Source: Flavobacteriales bacterium UBA2306 (GTDB lineage: Bacteria > Bacteroidota > Bacteroidia > Flavobacteriales > Weeksellaceae). From it: 56,807 bases of DNA. The notes below the pieces were generated by a model that did no database searches, was not told where the DNA came from, and was given only the letters and a program-made list of their open reading frames with translations. The DNA lies in NCBI GenBank assembly GCA_002345565.1, contig DDVS01000003.1, positions 1 through 56,807 of the forward strand. Reading direction: 5' to 3'. Shown one piece after another: positions 16,739 through 24,718 of the stretch. Position numbers and translations under genes: made by a program. The stretch's first letter is position 1. Each line of letters opens with the position of its first letter.

Positions 16739-19330
16739 TTACTCAATAGGTCTGAAAACCAATCCACTTTCTTCGAAATAATCTAAAGTGATTCTGTCGC
16801 CGTCATTCACATTCCCTGCGAGGATTTCTTTTGATAATTTATTCAAAACTTCCTGTTGAATCACTCTTTTCAACGGTCTTGCTCCGAAAACTGGGTCATA
16901 ACCTTTGTTGGTCAAATAATCCAAAGCATCCTGTGTCGCGGTCATAATGATATTGCGTTTTGCTAACATATCATTGAAACCTCTCAGCTGATATTGAACG
17001 ATTTTTCCGATTTCTTTTTTTCTTAAAGGCTGGAATAGTACCGTTTCATCAATTCTGTTGAGGAATTCCGGACGAAGTGTTTGTTTTAATAAATCAAAAA
17101 CTTCAATTTTAGTTTTATCAACAATTTCATCTTGGTTTTCTTCTGTGATATTTTCAAAATTCTCCTGAATGATATGCGAACCTAAATTCGAAGTCATAAT
17201 GATAATCGAGTTTTTGAAATTCACAACTCTACCTTTGTTATCCGTTAATCGTCCGTCATCCAAAACCTGCAACAACGTGTTGAAAACATCTGGATGCGCT
17301 TTTTCGATTTCGTCTAAAAGTACCACGGAATAAGGTCTTCTTCTCACGGCTTCCGTCAATTGTCCACCTTCATCATAACCTACATATCCGGGAGGCGCAC
17401 CAACCAATCTCGAAACCGAATGACGCTCCTGATATTCACTCATATCTATTCTTGTCATATTGTTCTCATCATCGAATAAAAACTCGGCTAAAGCTTTTGC
17501 AAGCTCGGTTTTTCCAACTCCAGTTGTTCCCAAGAATAAGAAACTTCCAATTGGTTTTTTATCGTCACTCAATCCTGCTCTGTTTCTGCGGATTGCATTT
17601 GCCACGGCTTCAATTGCTTCTTCCTGACCGACAACTCTGTGATGAATTTCATTTTCAAGATGTAACAATTTTTCTCTTTCGGATTGAAGAAGTTTGGTTA
17701 CAGGAATTCCTGTCCATTTTGCAATGACTTCAGAGATGTTTTCAGAAGTTACTTCTTCTTTAATTAATTCATTCTGATGGTTTTGCATTTCTAATTCAAG
17801 TTTCTGCAAAGCATCTTCCTTCTCCTTAATTTTTCCGTACTGGATTTCTGCTACTTTAGCATAATCTCCAGCTCTAGAAGCTCTTTCTGCTTCCAATTTT
17901 AGAGATTCTATATCTTTTTTAATCTGGGTGAGGTCCTCAGATTTTTGTTTTTCTTTCAGCCATTTTGCATTGATTTCATTTCTCTGTTCAGAAATTTTCG
18001 AAATATCTTCTTTTAAATGGTCGATTTTTGTCTGATTTCCTTCTCTTGAAATGGCCGCCAATTCAATTTCCAACTGCATCAATCTTCTGTCAAGAACATC
18101 CAGTTCTTCAGGTTTTGAATTGATTTCCATTCTTAGTTTAGCCGAAGCTTCATCAATCAAATCAATCGCTTTGTCCGGTAGAAATCGGTCTGAAATATAT
18201 CTTTGAGACATTTCTACCGCCGCAATAATCGCCTCATCTTTGATTCTTACTTTATGGTGCGCTTCATATTTATCTTTAATTCCACGAAGAATAGAAATTG
18301 CCGATTCCGTATCCGGTTCTTCCACCATTACTTTCTGGAAACGTCTTTCAAGTGCTTTATCTTTCTCGAAATATTTTTGATATTCATTCAAAGTCGTTGC
18401 ACCAATTGCTCTTAATTCTCCTCTTGCCAAGGCTGGTTTCAGAATATTTGCTGCATCCATCGCACCTTCGCCACCTCCGGCTCCAACCAAAGTGTGGATT
18501 TCGTCGATGAAAAGGATAATCTGTCCGTCTGATTTGATAACTTCATTTACAACAGATTTCAAACGCTCTTCAAACTCACCTTTATATTTTGCTCCGGCAA
18601 TCAAAGCACCCATATCCAATGAATACAAAGTTTTATCCTGCAAATTTTCAGGAACGTCGCCATTAATAATTCTGTGGGCAATTCCTTCTGCAATCGCAGT
18701 TTTACCAACTCCGGGTTCACCAATCAGAATTGGATTGTTTTTGGTTCTTCTTGAAAGAATCTGCAAAACTCTTCTGATTTCTTCATCACGACCGATTACC
18801 GGATCAAGTTTCCCTTCTGCAGCGAGTTCGTTGAAATTTTTAGCATATTTATTTAAAGATTGATAAGTTTCTTCCGAACTTGCAGAAGTTGCTTTTGAGC
18901 CTTTTCTTAATTCTTTGATTCCGCCTTCCAAAAGGTTTTTCGTAACGCCCATATCTTTTAACATTTTCGAAACTTCTGAATTAGTTTCCAGAAGGGAAAG
19001 CCAAAGATGTTCGATTGTTACAAATTCGTCACCCATTTTCTTAGCGATGTTGGGAGCATCAAGCAAAACTTTATTTGCCGATTGCGAAAGATAAATATTT
19101 CCTCCTTGTACTTTTGGAAGCTTTTGTAAATTTTCACGGTTTCGCTCTCTTATCAAAGTGGCATCTGCTTCAGATTTTTTTAATAAGAAAGGCGATATAT
19201 TTTCATCAACCTGAAAAATTCCTTCAAGTAAATGTTGTGGTTCAATCTGCTGATTACCAAATTCCATTGCAACTTGTTGTGCTGCTTGGATGGCTTCCTG
19301 TGATTTTACGGTATATTGATTTAAATTCAT
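16739..19330 (-). CDS. clpB: ATP-dependent disaggregase ClpB
   Basis: This Hsp100 disaggregase works with DnaK to rescue aggregated proteins. The 863-aa protein shows an N-terminal double Clp-N domain, AAA module 1 with GEPGVGKTAIAEG (about 203), a long middle coiled coil (about 400-530) that marks ClpB rather than ClpA/ClpC, AAA module 2 with GTTGVGKTELAKAL (about 602), and a C-terminal D2-small domain (FGARPLKRVIQ). The upstream region is a gap of about 420 bp in which I see no exact TAnnTTTG promoter for clpB on the minus strand and no CIRCE-type repeat. Confidence 0.97.
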   Translation of the reverse strand: MNLNQYTVKSQEAIQAAQQVAMEFGNQQIEPQHLLEGIFQVDENISPFLLKKSEADATLIRERNRENLQKLPKVQGGNIYLSQSANKVLLDAPNIAKKMGDEFVTIEHLWLSLLETNSEVSKMLKDMGVTKNLLEGGIKELRKGSKATSASSEETYQSLNKYAKNFNELAAEGKLDPVIGRDEEIRRVLQILSRRTKNNPILIGEPGVGKTAIAEGIAHRIINGDVPENLQDKTLYSLDMGALIAGAKYKGEFEERLKSVVNEVIKSDGQIILFIDEIHTLVGAGGGEGAMDAANILKPALARGELRAIGATTLNEYQKYFEKDKALERRFQKVMVEEPDTESAISILRGIKDKYEAHHKVRIKDEAIIAAVEMSQRYISDRFLPDKAIDLIDEASAKLRMEINSKPEELDVLDRRLMQLEIELAAISREGNQTKIDHLKEDISKISEQRNEINAKWLKEKQKSEDLTQIKKDIESLKLEAERASRAGDYAKVAEIQYGKIKEKEDALQKLELEMQNHQNELIKEEVTSENISEVIAKWTGIPVTKLLQSEREKLLHLENEIHHRVVGQEEAIEAVANAIRRNRAGLSDDKKPIGSFLFLGTTGVGKTELAKALAEFLFDDENNMTRIDMSEYQERHSVSRLVGAPPGYVGYDEGGQLTEAVRRRPYSVVLLDEIEKAHPDVFNTLLQVLDDGRLTDNKGRVVNFKNSIIIMTSNLGSHIIQENFENITEENQDEIVDKTKIEVFDLLKQTLRPEFLNRIDETVLFQPLRKKEIGKIVQYQLRGFNDMLAKRNIIMTATQDALDYLTNKGYDPVFGARPLKRVIQQEVLNKLSKEILAGNVNDGDRITLDYFEESGLVFRPIE

Positions 19331-19750
19331 AATATTTTTGGATTAAATGATTTAAAAATTAAAAGACTAATGATTGAAAAACTTGTATCAAATTCTATTC
19401 AATTTTATATTTTGAAACTATGATTTTTGTTTTTTTAAAAGCATTAAGAAAATAAATTTTTAAGGTTTAACTTCTTAATGCTTCATCAATCATTTAATTC
19501 TGAAACCATTATTACAAAAAGCATTCTATTGTTGAATTTTTAAAATTATAAGACAAATTTTCCGAATAATTGAATTTTAAACTGGTTTCAAAAGACAAAT
19601 TTTCCTAATATTTAAAAATCATTCTAAAATCAAATGCCAAAATGTAATTCAACAAATCAAGATTGATGATCATTATGTTTGTCGTTTTAAATTTTTAATT
19701 CCGATTTTATAAGTCTGCAAATAGTTTTATATTTGAAGAAAACCAAGATT
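19331..19750. other. AT-rich intergenic region with repeats, no gene
   Basis: Between the divergent clpB and enoyl-CoA hydratase starts I see no ORF. It holds a 12-bp inverted repeat (AAGCATTAAGAA at 19439-19450 with its complement at 19472-19483), an 18-bp direct repeat with one mismatch (AGACAAATTTTCC at 19551 and 19593, 42 nt apart), and an 8-bp inverted pair TGAAACCA/TGGTTTCA (19501, 19583). Confidence 0.5.
19728..19735 (+). promoter_or_regulatory. candidate -7 element for the enoyl-CoA hydratase operon
   Basis: TATATTTG matches TAnnTTTG. The start codon at 19751 is only 15 nt downstream, so the leader would be very short. The TTG at 19733 that would extend the ORF lies inside this element, which argues for the ATG start. 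Confidence 0.5.
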
Positions 19751-20542
19751 ATGTATTCACAAATAGAGATAGATTCCCAATTCGACGGAAAATTGCAGTT
19801 GATTTATCTGAATCAGCCGGATAGTTACAACAGCCTTACTCAAGTTATGCTAGGAGAATTACGAAATGCCGTTCACAAATTCAGTTATGATGATAATGTA
19901 AGATGTATTGCTATTGCCGGAAAAGGAAAAGCTTTTTGTGCCGGTCAGAACTTGAAAGAAGCTTTGGATTTGGATGAAGATGACAGAACAATCCAAAGAT
20001 TTGTGATTGAATATTATAATCCTTTGGTTCTCGAAATTGTCAAGTGCAAAAAACCAGTGATTGCTTTAGTCAATGGACCGGCAGTAGGAGCAGGAGCAAT
20101 GCTGGCTTCGATTTGTGACTTTACTTTGGCGACAGAAAGCTCTTATTTCTCTTTTGCTTTTGCTAATATCGGTTTGATTCCTGATACTGCCGGAACTTAT
20201 TATCTGCCTAAATTAGTAGGGAGACAATTGGCAAGTTATTTATCTTTTACAGGTAAGAAAGTTCCTGCGACTGAAGCTAAGAAAATCGGTTTGGTTGCGG
20301 ATGTTTTTTCAGATTCTGAGTTTGTAGAAAAGTCGATGGAAGTTCTGACTCAGCTTTCTCACGCTGCAACCACTGCGCTTTATTTGACCAAAAAAGCATT
20401 TAATAAATCTTATACATTCACACTTCCCGAACAATTGGATTATGAATCTATCATTCAGCAAGATGCTGCTGAAACTGAAGATTTCAAAGAAGGCGTTGCT
20501 GCTTTCATTGAAAAACGTTTGCCAAATTATAAAGGGAAATAA
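19751..20542 (+). CDS. enoyl-CoA hydratase/isomerase, PaaG-like
   Basis: This crotonase-fold enzyme has 263 aa from the ATG. It shows the oxyanion-hole segments AIAGKGKAFCAGQNLKEA (near 60) and VNGPAVGAGAML (near 105), and the family signature FANIGLIPDTAGTYYLP. The Asp-Thr-Ala in that signature and the immediately following paaI-like thioesterase suggest the PaaG 1,2-epoxyphenylacetyl-CoA isomerase or PaaF-like hydratase of phenylacetate breakdown. The other paa genes are not in this window, so the pathway is an inference. Its stop codon directly abuts the next start (TAAATG). Confidence 0.85.
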   Translation: MYSQIEIDSQFDGKLQLIYLNQPDSYNSLTQVMLGELRNAVHKFSYDDNVRCIAIAGKGKAFCAGQNLKEALDLDEDDRTIQRFVIEYYNPLVLEIVKCKKPVIALVNGPAVGAGAMLASICDFTLATESSYFSFAFANIGLIPDTAGTYYLPKLVGRQLASYLSFTGKKVPATEAKKIGLVADVFSDSEFVEKSMEVLTQLSHAATTALYLTKKAFNKSYTFTLPEQLDYESIIQQDAAETEDFKEGVAAFIEKRLPNYKGK

Positions 20543-20965
20543 ATGAACGCAAGAGAAACGGCAGAATATATTTTTGAGAAAGATTTATTTTCTCAATGGC
20601 TCGGAATTGAACTGACGGAAATCAAAGATAATTATTGCCTTATAAAAATTCCTGTGAAGCCCGAAATGATTAATGGATTGGGGACAGTTCACGGTGGAGT
20701 TACATTTGCTTTTGCAGATTCAGCGTTGGCATTTTCTTCTAATAATTCCGGAGAAGCTGCAGTTGCGCTTAATTGTTATATTAATTTCACTAAAGCAGCA
20801 AAAAATGGTGATGTTTTAACTGCCGAAAGTATTCTTTTGAATGATACCCGAAAAACTGCGGTTTATGATATCACCATCAAGAATCAGAATGATGAGGTTG
20901 TGGCAGGTTTCCGAGGAACGGTTTATAAAATTGGAAAGAAAGTGACAGAATTGAAACATCTTTGA
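20543..20965 (+). CDS. paaI: PaaI-type hotdog-fold acyl-CoA thioesterase
   Basis: The 140-aa protein has the hotdog helix and PaaI motif INGLGTVHGGVTFAFADSALAFSSN (conserved HGG followed by the Asp on the central helix), then ALNCYINFTKAAKNGDVL. In known systems PaaI hydrolyses stalled hydroxyphenylacetyl-CoA esters in the phenylacetate pathway. It is fused at the codon level to the enoyl-CoA hydratase gene, which supports a shared operon. The gene symbol rests on motif and neighbourhood. Confidence 0.85.
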   Translation: MNARETAEYIFEKDLFSQWLGIELTEIKDNYCLIKIPVKPEMINGLGTVHGGVTFAFADSALAFSSNNSGEAAVALNCYINFTKAAKNGDVLTAESILLNDTRKTAVYDITIKNQNDEVVAGFRGTVYKIGKKVTELKHL

Positions 20966-20967
20966 GA

Positions 20968-20993
20968 ATCCTTCGAGAACCTCAGATAACAAT
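20968..20993 (-). repeat. diverged copy of the CTGAGGCTCTCGAAG repeat
   Basis: Read on the minus strand, the sequence right after paaI matches the repeat family clustered at 48.0-48.4 kb (CTGAGGTTCTCGAAGGAT against CTGAGGCTCTCGAAGACC). It shows that the family is dispersed around the chromosome and not confined to the island. Confidence 0.6.
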
Positions 20994-21016
20994 CATTAAA
21001 AAACTTCAAAATTTAT

Positions 21017-21046
21017 TTTGGAGTTTTAAAATAAATTATAACTTTG
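21017..21046 (+). promoter_or_regulatory. Bacteroidota promoter of the 21065 gene
   Basis: TTTG at 21017-21020, an 18-nt spacer and TAACTTTG at 21039-21046 match the housekeeping sigma consensus well. The start codon is 19 nt further on. Confidence 0.75.
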
Positions 21047-21058
21047 TAATTCAAAGTT
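21040..21058 (+). promoter_or_regulatory. palindromic operator candidate overlapping the -7 box
   Basis: AACTTTG-TAATT-CAAAGTT is a perfect 7-5-7 inverted repeat lying on the -7 element and presumed transcription start. A 19-bp stretch of this region recurs exactly at 22107-22125, and a second perfect 7-5-7 palindrome lies before the regulator gene at 21758. Confidence 0.65.
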
Positions 21059-21064
21059 CTTTTT

Positions 21065-21682
21065 ATGGAATCGAAAAATTATCAAGATGAAATAGCACAT
21101 ATCCGTCAAATGATGGAACGCAGTTCAAGATTTATTTCATTAAGTGGTTTGTCCGGCGTTGTTGCTGGAATCGTTGCTTTGCTTGGCTCTGTTTATGTTT
21201 ACTTTATTTTTCAGAGAGAAGGAATCGATTACTTTGATGGAGAAAGAAATATTTATACGCCAGCTTTGGCTCAGGAACTGTTCTTTGTCGCTTTGGTAAT
21301 TTTAGTTTTGGCAATTTCCAGCGGATATATTTTCACAGCAAGAAAGAGTAAAAAGAAAAATCTGAAAATTTGGGATTCAATTACAAAAAAGCTATTATTC
21401 AATTTTGCAATTCCGTTAGTTGCGGGCGGTTTTTTCTGTATTGCACTTTGGTATCATCATTATTTTCCTTTAATTGCGCCGTCAATGCTTATTTTTTACG
21501 GATTAGCTTTGATTAATGCCGAAAGATATACTTTAAGCGATGTCAAATATCTTGGGATTTGTGAAGTTGTTCTCGGAATTGTTGCTTTGTTTTGGCTTGG
21601 ATGGGGATTGATATTTTGGACGATAGGATTTGGGTTTCTGCATATTTTTTATGGGATTTTGATGTATAGGAAGTATGATTGA
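21065..21682 (+). CDS. multi-pass membrane protein of unknown function
   Basis: The 205-aa protein begins with a short amphipathic N-terminus (YQDEIAHIRQMMERSSRFISLSG), followed by about five hydrophobic membrane segments (for example VVAGIVALLGSVYVYFIF, FFVALVILVLAISSGYIF, and two pairs near the C-terminus). The same N-terminal style occurs in flavobacterial proteins encoded next to small winged-helix regulators, as here. No catalytic motif is seen. Its promoter carries the operator candidate described above, so it is likely controlled by the regulator encoded at 21758. Confidence 0.75.
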   Translation: MESKNYQDEIAHIRQMMERSSRFISLSGLSGVVAGIVALLGSVYVYFIFQREGIDYFDGERNIYTPALAQELFFVALVILVLAISSGYIFTARKSKKKNLKIWDSITKKLLFNFAIPLVAGGFFCIALWYHHYFPLIAPSMLIFYGLALINAERYTLSDVKYLGICEVVLGIVALFWLGWGLIFWTIGFGFLHIFYGILMYRKYD

Positions 21683-21688
21683 TTTTCA

Positions 21689-21707
21689 AACTTTATAGTC
21701 TAAAGTT
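21689..21707 (+). promoter_or_regulatory. second palindromic operator candidate
   Basis: AACTTTA-TAGTC-TAAAGTT is a perfect 7-5-7 inverted repeat with the same outer bases and spacing as the site at 21040. It is followed at once by TTCAAAGTTTTGAA, another near-palindrome. It lies between the membrane-protein gene and the regulator. Confidence 0.55.
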
Positions 21708-21730
21708 CAAAGTTTTGAATTAGTCAATCA

Positions 21731-21752
21731 TCATTTATCAACTATCAATTAT
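21731..21752 (+). repeat. dispersed 22-bp leader repeat, copy 1
   Basis: This 22-bp sequence (starting TCATTTATCAACTATC) is identical to 48275-48296 and recurs, with a 4-bp insertion plus duplicated bases, on the minus strand at 45103-45131. Here it ends 5 nt before the ATG of the regulator gene, and at 45 kb it also lies directly before a start codon. Confidence 0.7.
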
Positions 21753-21757
21753 AATTT

Positions 21758-22048
21758 ATGCTTAACATCAATCAACTCAACAAAGAATTCGAAAGCCGTG
21801 TAAGATTGGGCATTATGTCCGTTCTGATGGTCAACGATTGGGTTGATTTTACCGAAATGAAAAACTTGTTAAATGCAACTGACGGAAATCTTGCAAGCCA
21901 CAGTTCAGCTCTAGAAAAAGCCGAATATATTGAAATTAAGAAAGAATTTGTAGGCAAGAAACCGAAAACATCTTATCGTGTTACACAAAAAGGTAGAGAT
22001 GCTTTCACAGAACACATCAATAACTTAGAAAAATTGCTGGGAAGATAA
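21758..22048 (+). CDS. winged-helix transcriptional regulator
   Basis: The 96-aa protein is a single winged-helix DNA-binding domain of the HTH_34/MarR-like kind. It shows VRLGIMSVLMVNDWVDFTEM (helix 1-2), LLNATDGNLASHSSALEKAEYI (recognition helix region) and the wing IKKEFVGKKPKTSYRVTQKG, then a short C-terminal helix. It should bind DNA as a dimer and act as a repressor. Palindromes with a common 7-5-7 plan before 21065 and before this gene, and a closely related site before 22267, make autoregulation and control of both membrane-protein genes likely. Confidence 0.88.
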   Translation: MLNINQLNKEFESRVRLGIMSVLMVNDWVDFTEMKNLLNATDGNLASHSSALEKAEYIEIKKEFVGKKPKTSYRVTQKGRDAFTEHINNLEKLLGR

Positions 22049-22069
22049 AATTTTGCTCCCTTTAGGGTC

Positions 22070-22102
22070 GGGGAAACACAATTTAATTTCCCTATTTTTT
22101 TT
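22070..22102 (+). terminator. intrinsic terminator after the regulator gene
   Basis: GGGAAA (22071-22076) pairs with TTTCCC (22087-22092), followed by TATTTTTTTT. It ends the regulator transcript just before the next promoter. Confidence 0.7.
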
Positions 22103-22106
22103 AAAA

Positions 22107-22125
22107 ATAACTTTGTAATTCAAAG
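22107..22125 (+). promoter_or_regulatory. third operator candidate with -7 element for the 22267 gene
   Basis: This 19-bp sequence (ATAACTTTGTAATTCAAAG) is identical to 21038-21056. It contains TAACTTTG at 22108-22115 as a -7 element and the inverted pair CTTTG-TAATT-CAAAG. The downstream leader is unusually long (about 140 nt). Confidence 0.65.
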
Positions 22126-22266
22126 AACTTTATAAAAATTAAGCCAAAAGAACACTTAGATTTTGCACAATGGACACGAATAGAACTTTCCAAAGTCAAA
22201 AAGCGTCCTATTAAAATAGTGCTCTTTGTGCAACACTGGTGTTTAAATCAAAAACATTTATCAATT

Positions 22267-23649
22267 ATGAAAAAACATCATCTCATCTTCATCACAGCTT
22301 TTGCAGTTATCATTCTTTTCTACAAAGAATATATTGCCCTCAACCTCGGTATTTTTGGAATCTTTGTGAGTATTCTGACCTTTACTCAAACCAAACCAGA
22401 AAACAGAAACCTAACATTTTTGACACTTTTTGTAACCTCCATTTTTTCATCGTTTGCTTTTGCTTGGTTTGGGGACGCCATTTCGTTTGTTGCTGTTTTT
22501 GTCTCTGTATTTTTGCTGAGGTTCAAAGTAACTTACCCGAAACTAAAACCATTTCTATATATTGAAGTTCTATTGTTGAATCTCTTCACATTCTTGGGAA
22601 GAGTTTTCAACATAAACGGGTGGTACGAGAAATCAAAGGAGAGAAGTTTTGCCAAAAAACTCATTGCGATGATTTTGATTCCTGCGTTTTTTATCACAAT
22701 TTTCTTTTTCATTTACGCTCAAGGTAGCGACCATTTTGCAAATCTGTTCAGAGATTCTGAACTTGAGTTTCAACCTTTGACTTTTATTGTCTTGGCAATT
22801 GTAGGATTTTATATTGGATTTATTTTTTGGAATTTCGGAGTAGAAAGATTCATTTTCAAACAAAACCATTATTTGAATGACGATTTTTCTGGCTTAGTAA
22901 AAATTCAAAAACCAACTTTTTCTTTCCTTGATATAGATTCCGAAAGAACCAGCGGATTGGTTTCCTTTTCTGCACTTAACATCTTGCTTTTAACTTTTAT
23001 TACGACTTACAATTACGAACAGTTTTTCGAAGTCACAAAATCTGCTGACAGTTTGAGTGCCGAAACACACGAGCGAGTAAATGCTGTAATAATGTCCATC
23101 ATAATGGCGATTCTTGTGATTCTGTTCTATTTCAAAAAGGGATTTAATTTTGACGACAAAGCCAAATCTCTTAAAATTTCAGCTAAAATCTGGATAGTTC
23201 TGAATGCGGTTTTAGTGATTTCTGCATCACTCAAAAACTCAGAATATATTATCAATTATGGTTTGACTTACAAACGTTTAGGCGTTTACGGATTCTTGAC
23301 AATGGCTTTGATTGGTTTAATTTTCACATTCATCAAAATTCAGAAAAAGAAGACCAACTCTTTCCTTTTCAATCAAATGTTTTGGGCTTGTTATGGCTTG
23401 ATTTTGGTTTGCAGTTACATCAATTGGGGCGGAATTATCACTTCCAATAATATCAAAAGAAAGGATTTTGCAGAAAATTATCACTTGGTGTCCATCAATT
23501 ATAATGAACAAATCTTGCTTGATTATGCTCAGAAAACTAGAAACTCCGAAATGAAAAATCAACTTGAAGAAAGAATAGAATCTTATCAAAAAGAATCTTT
23601 CCTCTCAAAAATATTGTACTATGAATTTATTAAAATCGAAAAAAAATAA
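22267..23649 (+). CDS. DUF4173-type multi-pass membrane protein
   Basis: The protein is 460 aa from this ATG, with roughly ten to twelve membrane segments and a C-terminal soluble helix. The NYEQFFE, ETHERVNAVI and YKRLGVYGFL segments fit the DUF4173 family as I know it. No activity is known. The frame stays open well upstream (at least back to about 22135), including a GTG at 22219, and the upstream codons read like protein, so a longer N-terminus is possible. The ATG at 22267 places the first hydrophobic helix at the start and is my choice. It overlaps the next gene by 29 bp. Confidence 0.75.
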   Translation: MKKHHLIFITAFAVIILFYKEYIALNLGIFGIFVSILTFTQTKPENRNLTFLTLFVTSIFSSFAFAWFGDAISFVAVFVSVFLLRFKVTYPKLKPFLYIEVLLLNLFTFLGRVFNINGWYEKSKERSFAKKLIAMILIPAFFITIFFFIYAQGSDHFANLFRDSELEFQPLTFIVLAIVGFYIGFIFWNFGVERFIFKQNHYLNDDFSGLVKIQKPTFSFLDIDSERTSGLVSFSALNILLLTFITTYNYEQFFEVTKSADSLSAETHERVNAVIMSIIMAILVILFYFKKGFNFDDKAKSLKISAKIWIVLNAVLVISASLKNSEYIINYGLTYKRLGVYGFLTMALIGLIFTFIKIQKKKTNSFLFNQMFWACYGLILVCSYINWGGIITSNNIKRKDFAENYHLVSINYNEQILLDYAQKTRNSEMKNQLEERIESYQKESFLSKILYYEFIKIEKK

Positions 23650-24109
23650 TTTTAAATATTTGGCTATAATTCCATTATTTTTCATGGCTTGTAAAAAAGA
23701 AGCAGAAGTAAAAGACACAAAATTAGATACTGTTACAACGATAGAAAAACCAATTGATTCACTATCAACTACTCTTAAAACAGAAAAAGAATCGAATCAG
23801 AATATCGTAACAGTTGACGCATCAAAAATGCCAATCCGATTAAATCTCGAAATCAAAAATCCGGAAGATCAATTAATTATTAGATTAGAAAACCTCAGTC
23901 AACCAAAACTTAAAGGTTATTTAAAAACTGAAAAACCAATAAATTTAAGATTTAATCAAATCAGAATGCCGGACAATACATTCGACGGACCTTTTACACA
24001 AACAATAGAATACGATACTAAACAAAATGGAGAATATTGGCTAATATTAGCAAAAAGCAATATGGCAGAAGGAACGCCAGTTGGTAAGTTCTTTGTCAAA
24101 ATAGAGTAG
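23621..24109 (+). CDS. lipoprotein of unknown function
   Basis: The protein is 162 aa with a lipobox at FFMAC (Cys24), a Lys/Thr/Ser-rich linker and a beta-rich C-terminal part (LNLEIKNPEDQLIIRLENL) with no known motif. The start lies inside the end of the DUF4173-type gene (29-bp overlap, another frame), so the two are translationally linked. It ends before a hairpin terminator. Confidence 0.7.
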   Translation: MNLLKSKKNNFKYLAIIPLFFMACKKEAEVKDTKLDTVTTIEKPIDSLSTTLKTEKESNQNIVTVDASKMPIRLNLEIKNPEDQLIIRLENLSQPKLKGYLKTEKPINLRFNQIRMPDNTFDGPFTQTIEYDTKQNGEYWLILAKSNMAEGTPVGKFFVKIE

Positions 24110-24117
24110 AAAATATA

Positions 24118-24237
24118 AACCACATAGTCACACAAAATAAATCTTTATTCTTGCTAATAAAGAAGAGAAAATAGAATGATTAACTATTTTCTTTTTTTTG
24201 TTTTGAAATTTATAAAAATCTATGTGTCTATGAGGTT
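24118..24237. repeat. palindromic MITE-like element
   Basis: Imperfect terminal inverted repeats (AACCACATAGTCACAC at the left, the complement of AACCTCATAGACACATAG at the right; about 14 of 18 positions pair) bound a 120-bp stretch. Two inner hairpins lie within it, CTTTAT/ATAAAG and AGAAAATAG/CTATTTTCT. There is no ORF. It fills the space between the lipoprotein gene and aroQ. Confidence 0.5.
24166..24199 (+). terminator. intrinsic terminator inside the palindromic element
   Basis: AGAAAATAG (24166-24174) pairs with CTATTTTCT (24184-24192), followed by a T-run. It would end the 22267-24109 transcript. Confidence 0.65.
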
Positions 24238-24241
24238 GAAA

Positions 24242-24649
24242 TCATTTCAAACTTTGTATCGCCAATTTATAACCTTTCATCCCGAATCCGGAAATCACAG
24301 CATCGGAACTTTCCGCAGTCACAGATTTCTTCCGGAATTCTTCACGTTTATAAATGTTGCTGATGTGAACTTCTATTTTCGGTTTATTAATATTCTTCAA
24401 ACAATCCGAAATCGCATAAGAATAATGAGTAAAAGCACCTGGATTAATCACTACGGCTTCGAAATCATCTTCTTGCAAACGGTTAATCAACTCACCTTCA
24501 ATATTGGATTGATAATAAGAAATTTCATCAGACGAAAATTCGTTTTTCAATTCATTTAGGTAATCTTCCATAGAAGCAGAACCGTAGATTTCAGGTTCAC
24601 GCGTTCCGAGTAAGTTAAGATTAGGACCGTTGATGATTAGAATTTTCAT
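24242..24649 (-). CDS. aroQ: type II 3-dehydroquinate dehydratase
   Basis: AroQ dehydrates 3-dehydroquinate in the shikimate pathway. The 135-aa protein has the family N-terminus (ILIINGPNLNLLGTREPEIYG) with the catalytic Tyr and Arg loop, NPGAFTHYSYAI, and the substrate motif EVHISNIYKREEFR containing the catalytic His. It is near the short end of the family but complete. Its promoter region overlaps the terminator of the first tRNA-Glu. Confidence 0.93.
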   Translation of the reverse strand: MKILIINGPNLNLLGTREPEIYGSASMEDYLNELKNEFSSDEISYYQSNIEGELINRLQEDDFEAVVINPGAFTHYSYAISDCLKNINKPKIEVHISNIYKREEFRKKSVTAESSDAVISGFGMKGYKLAIQSLK

Positions 24650-24671
24650 AGTTTGAATTTGAAATAAAAAA

Positions 24672-24679
24672 CAAATATA
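24672..24679 (-). promoter_or_regulatory. candidate -7 element for aroQ
   Basis: On the minus strand the sequence reads TATATTTG, 22 nt before the aroQ start codon. No clear -33 is seen. Confidence 0.5.
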
Positions 24680-24690
24680 CTTAAAAACAA

Positions 24691-24717
24691 AAACCTCCGG
24701 AAATTTTCCGAAGGTTT
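24691..24717 (-). terminator. terminator of tRNA-Glu copy 1
   Basis: The minus strand forms a hairpin of AAACCT...AGGTTT with an inner TCCGG-type stem and one mismatch. It starts one nucleotide after the tRNA 3' end and is followed by a T-rich run. Confidence 0.75.
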
Positions 24718-24718
24718 G

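Noticed and set aside
19733..19750. TTG start giving a six-residue longer enoyl-CoA hydratase
   Set aside because: The codon lies within the predicted -7 promoter box; the ATG at 19751 fits family length.
24176..24559. Plus-strand frame of 127 codons over aroQ
   Set aside because: It is the shadow of aroQ, whose minus-strand product has all family motifs.
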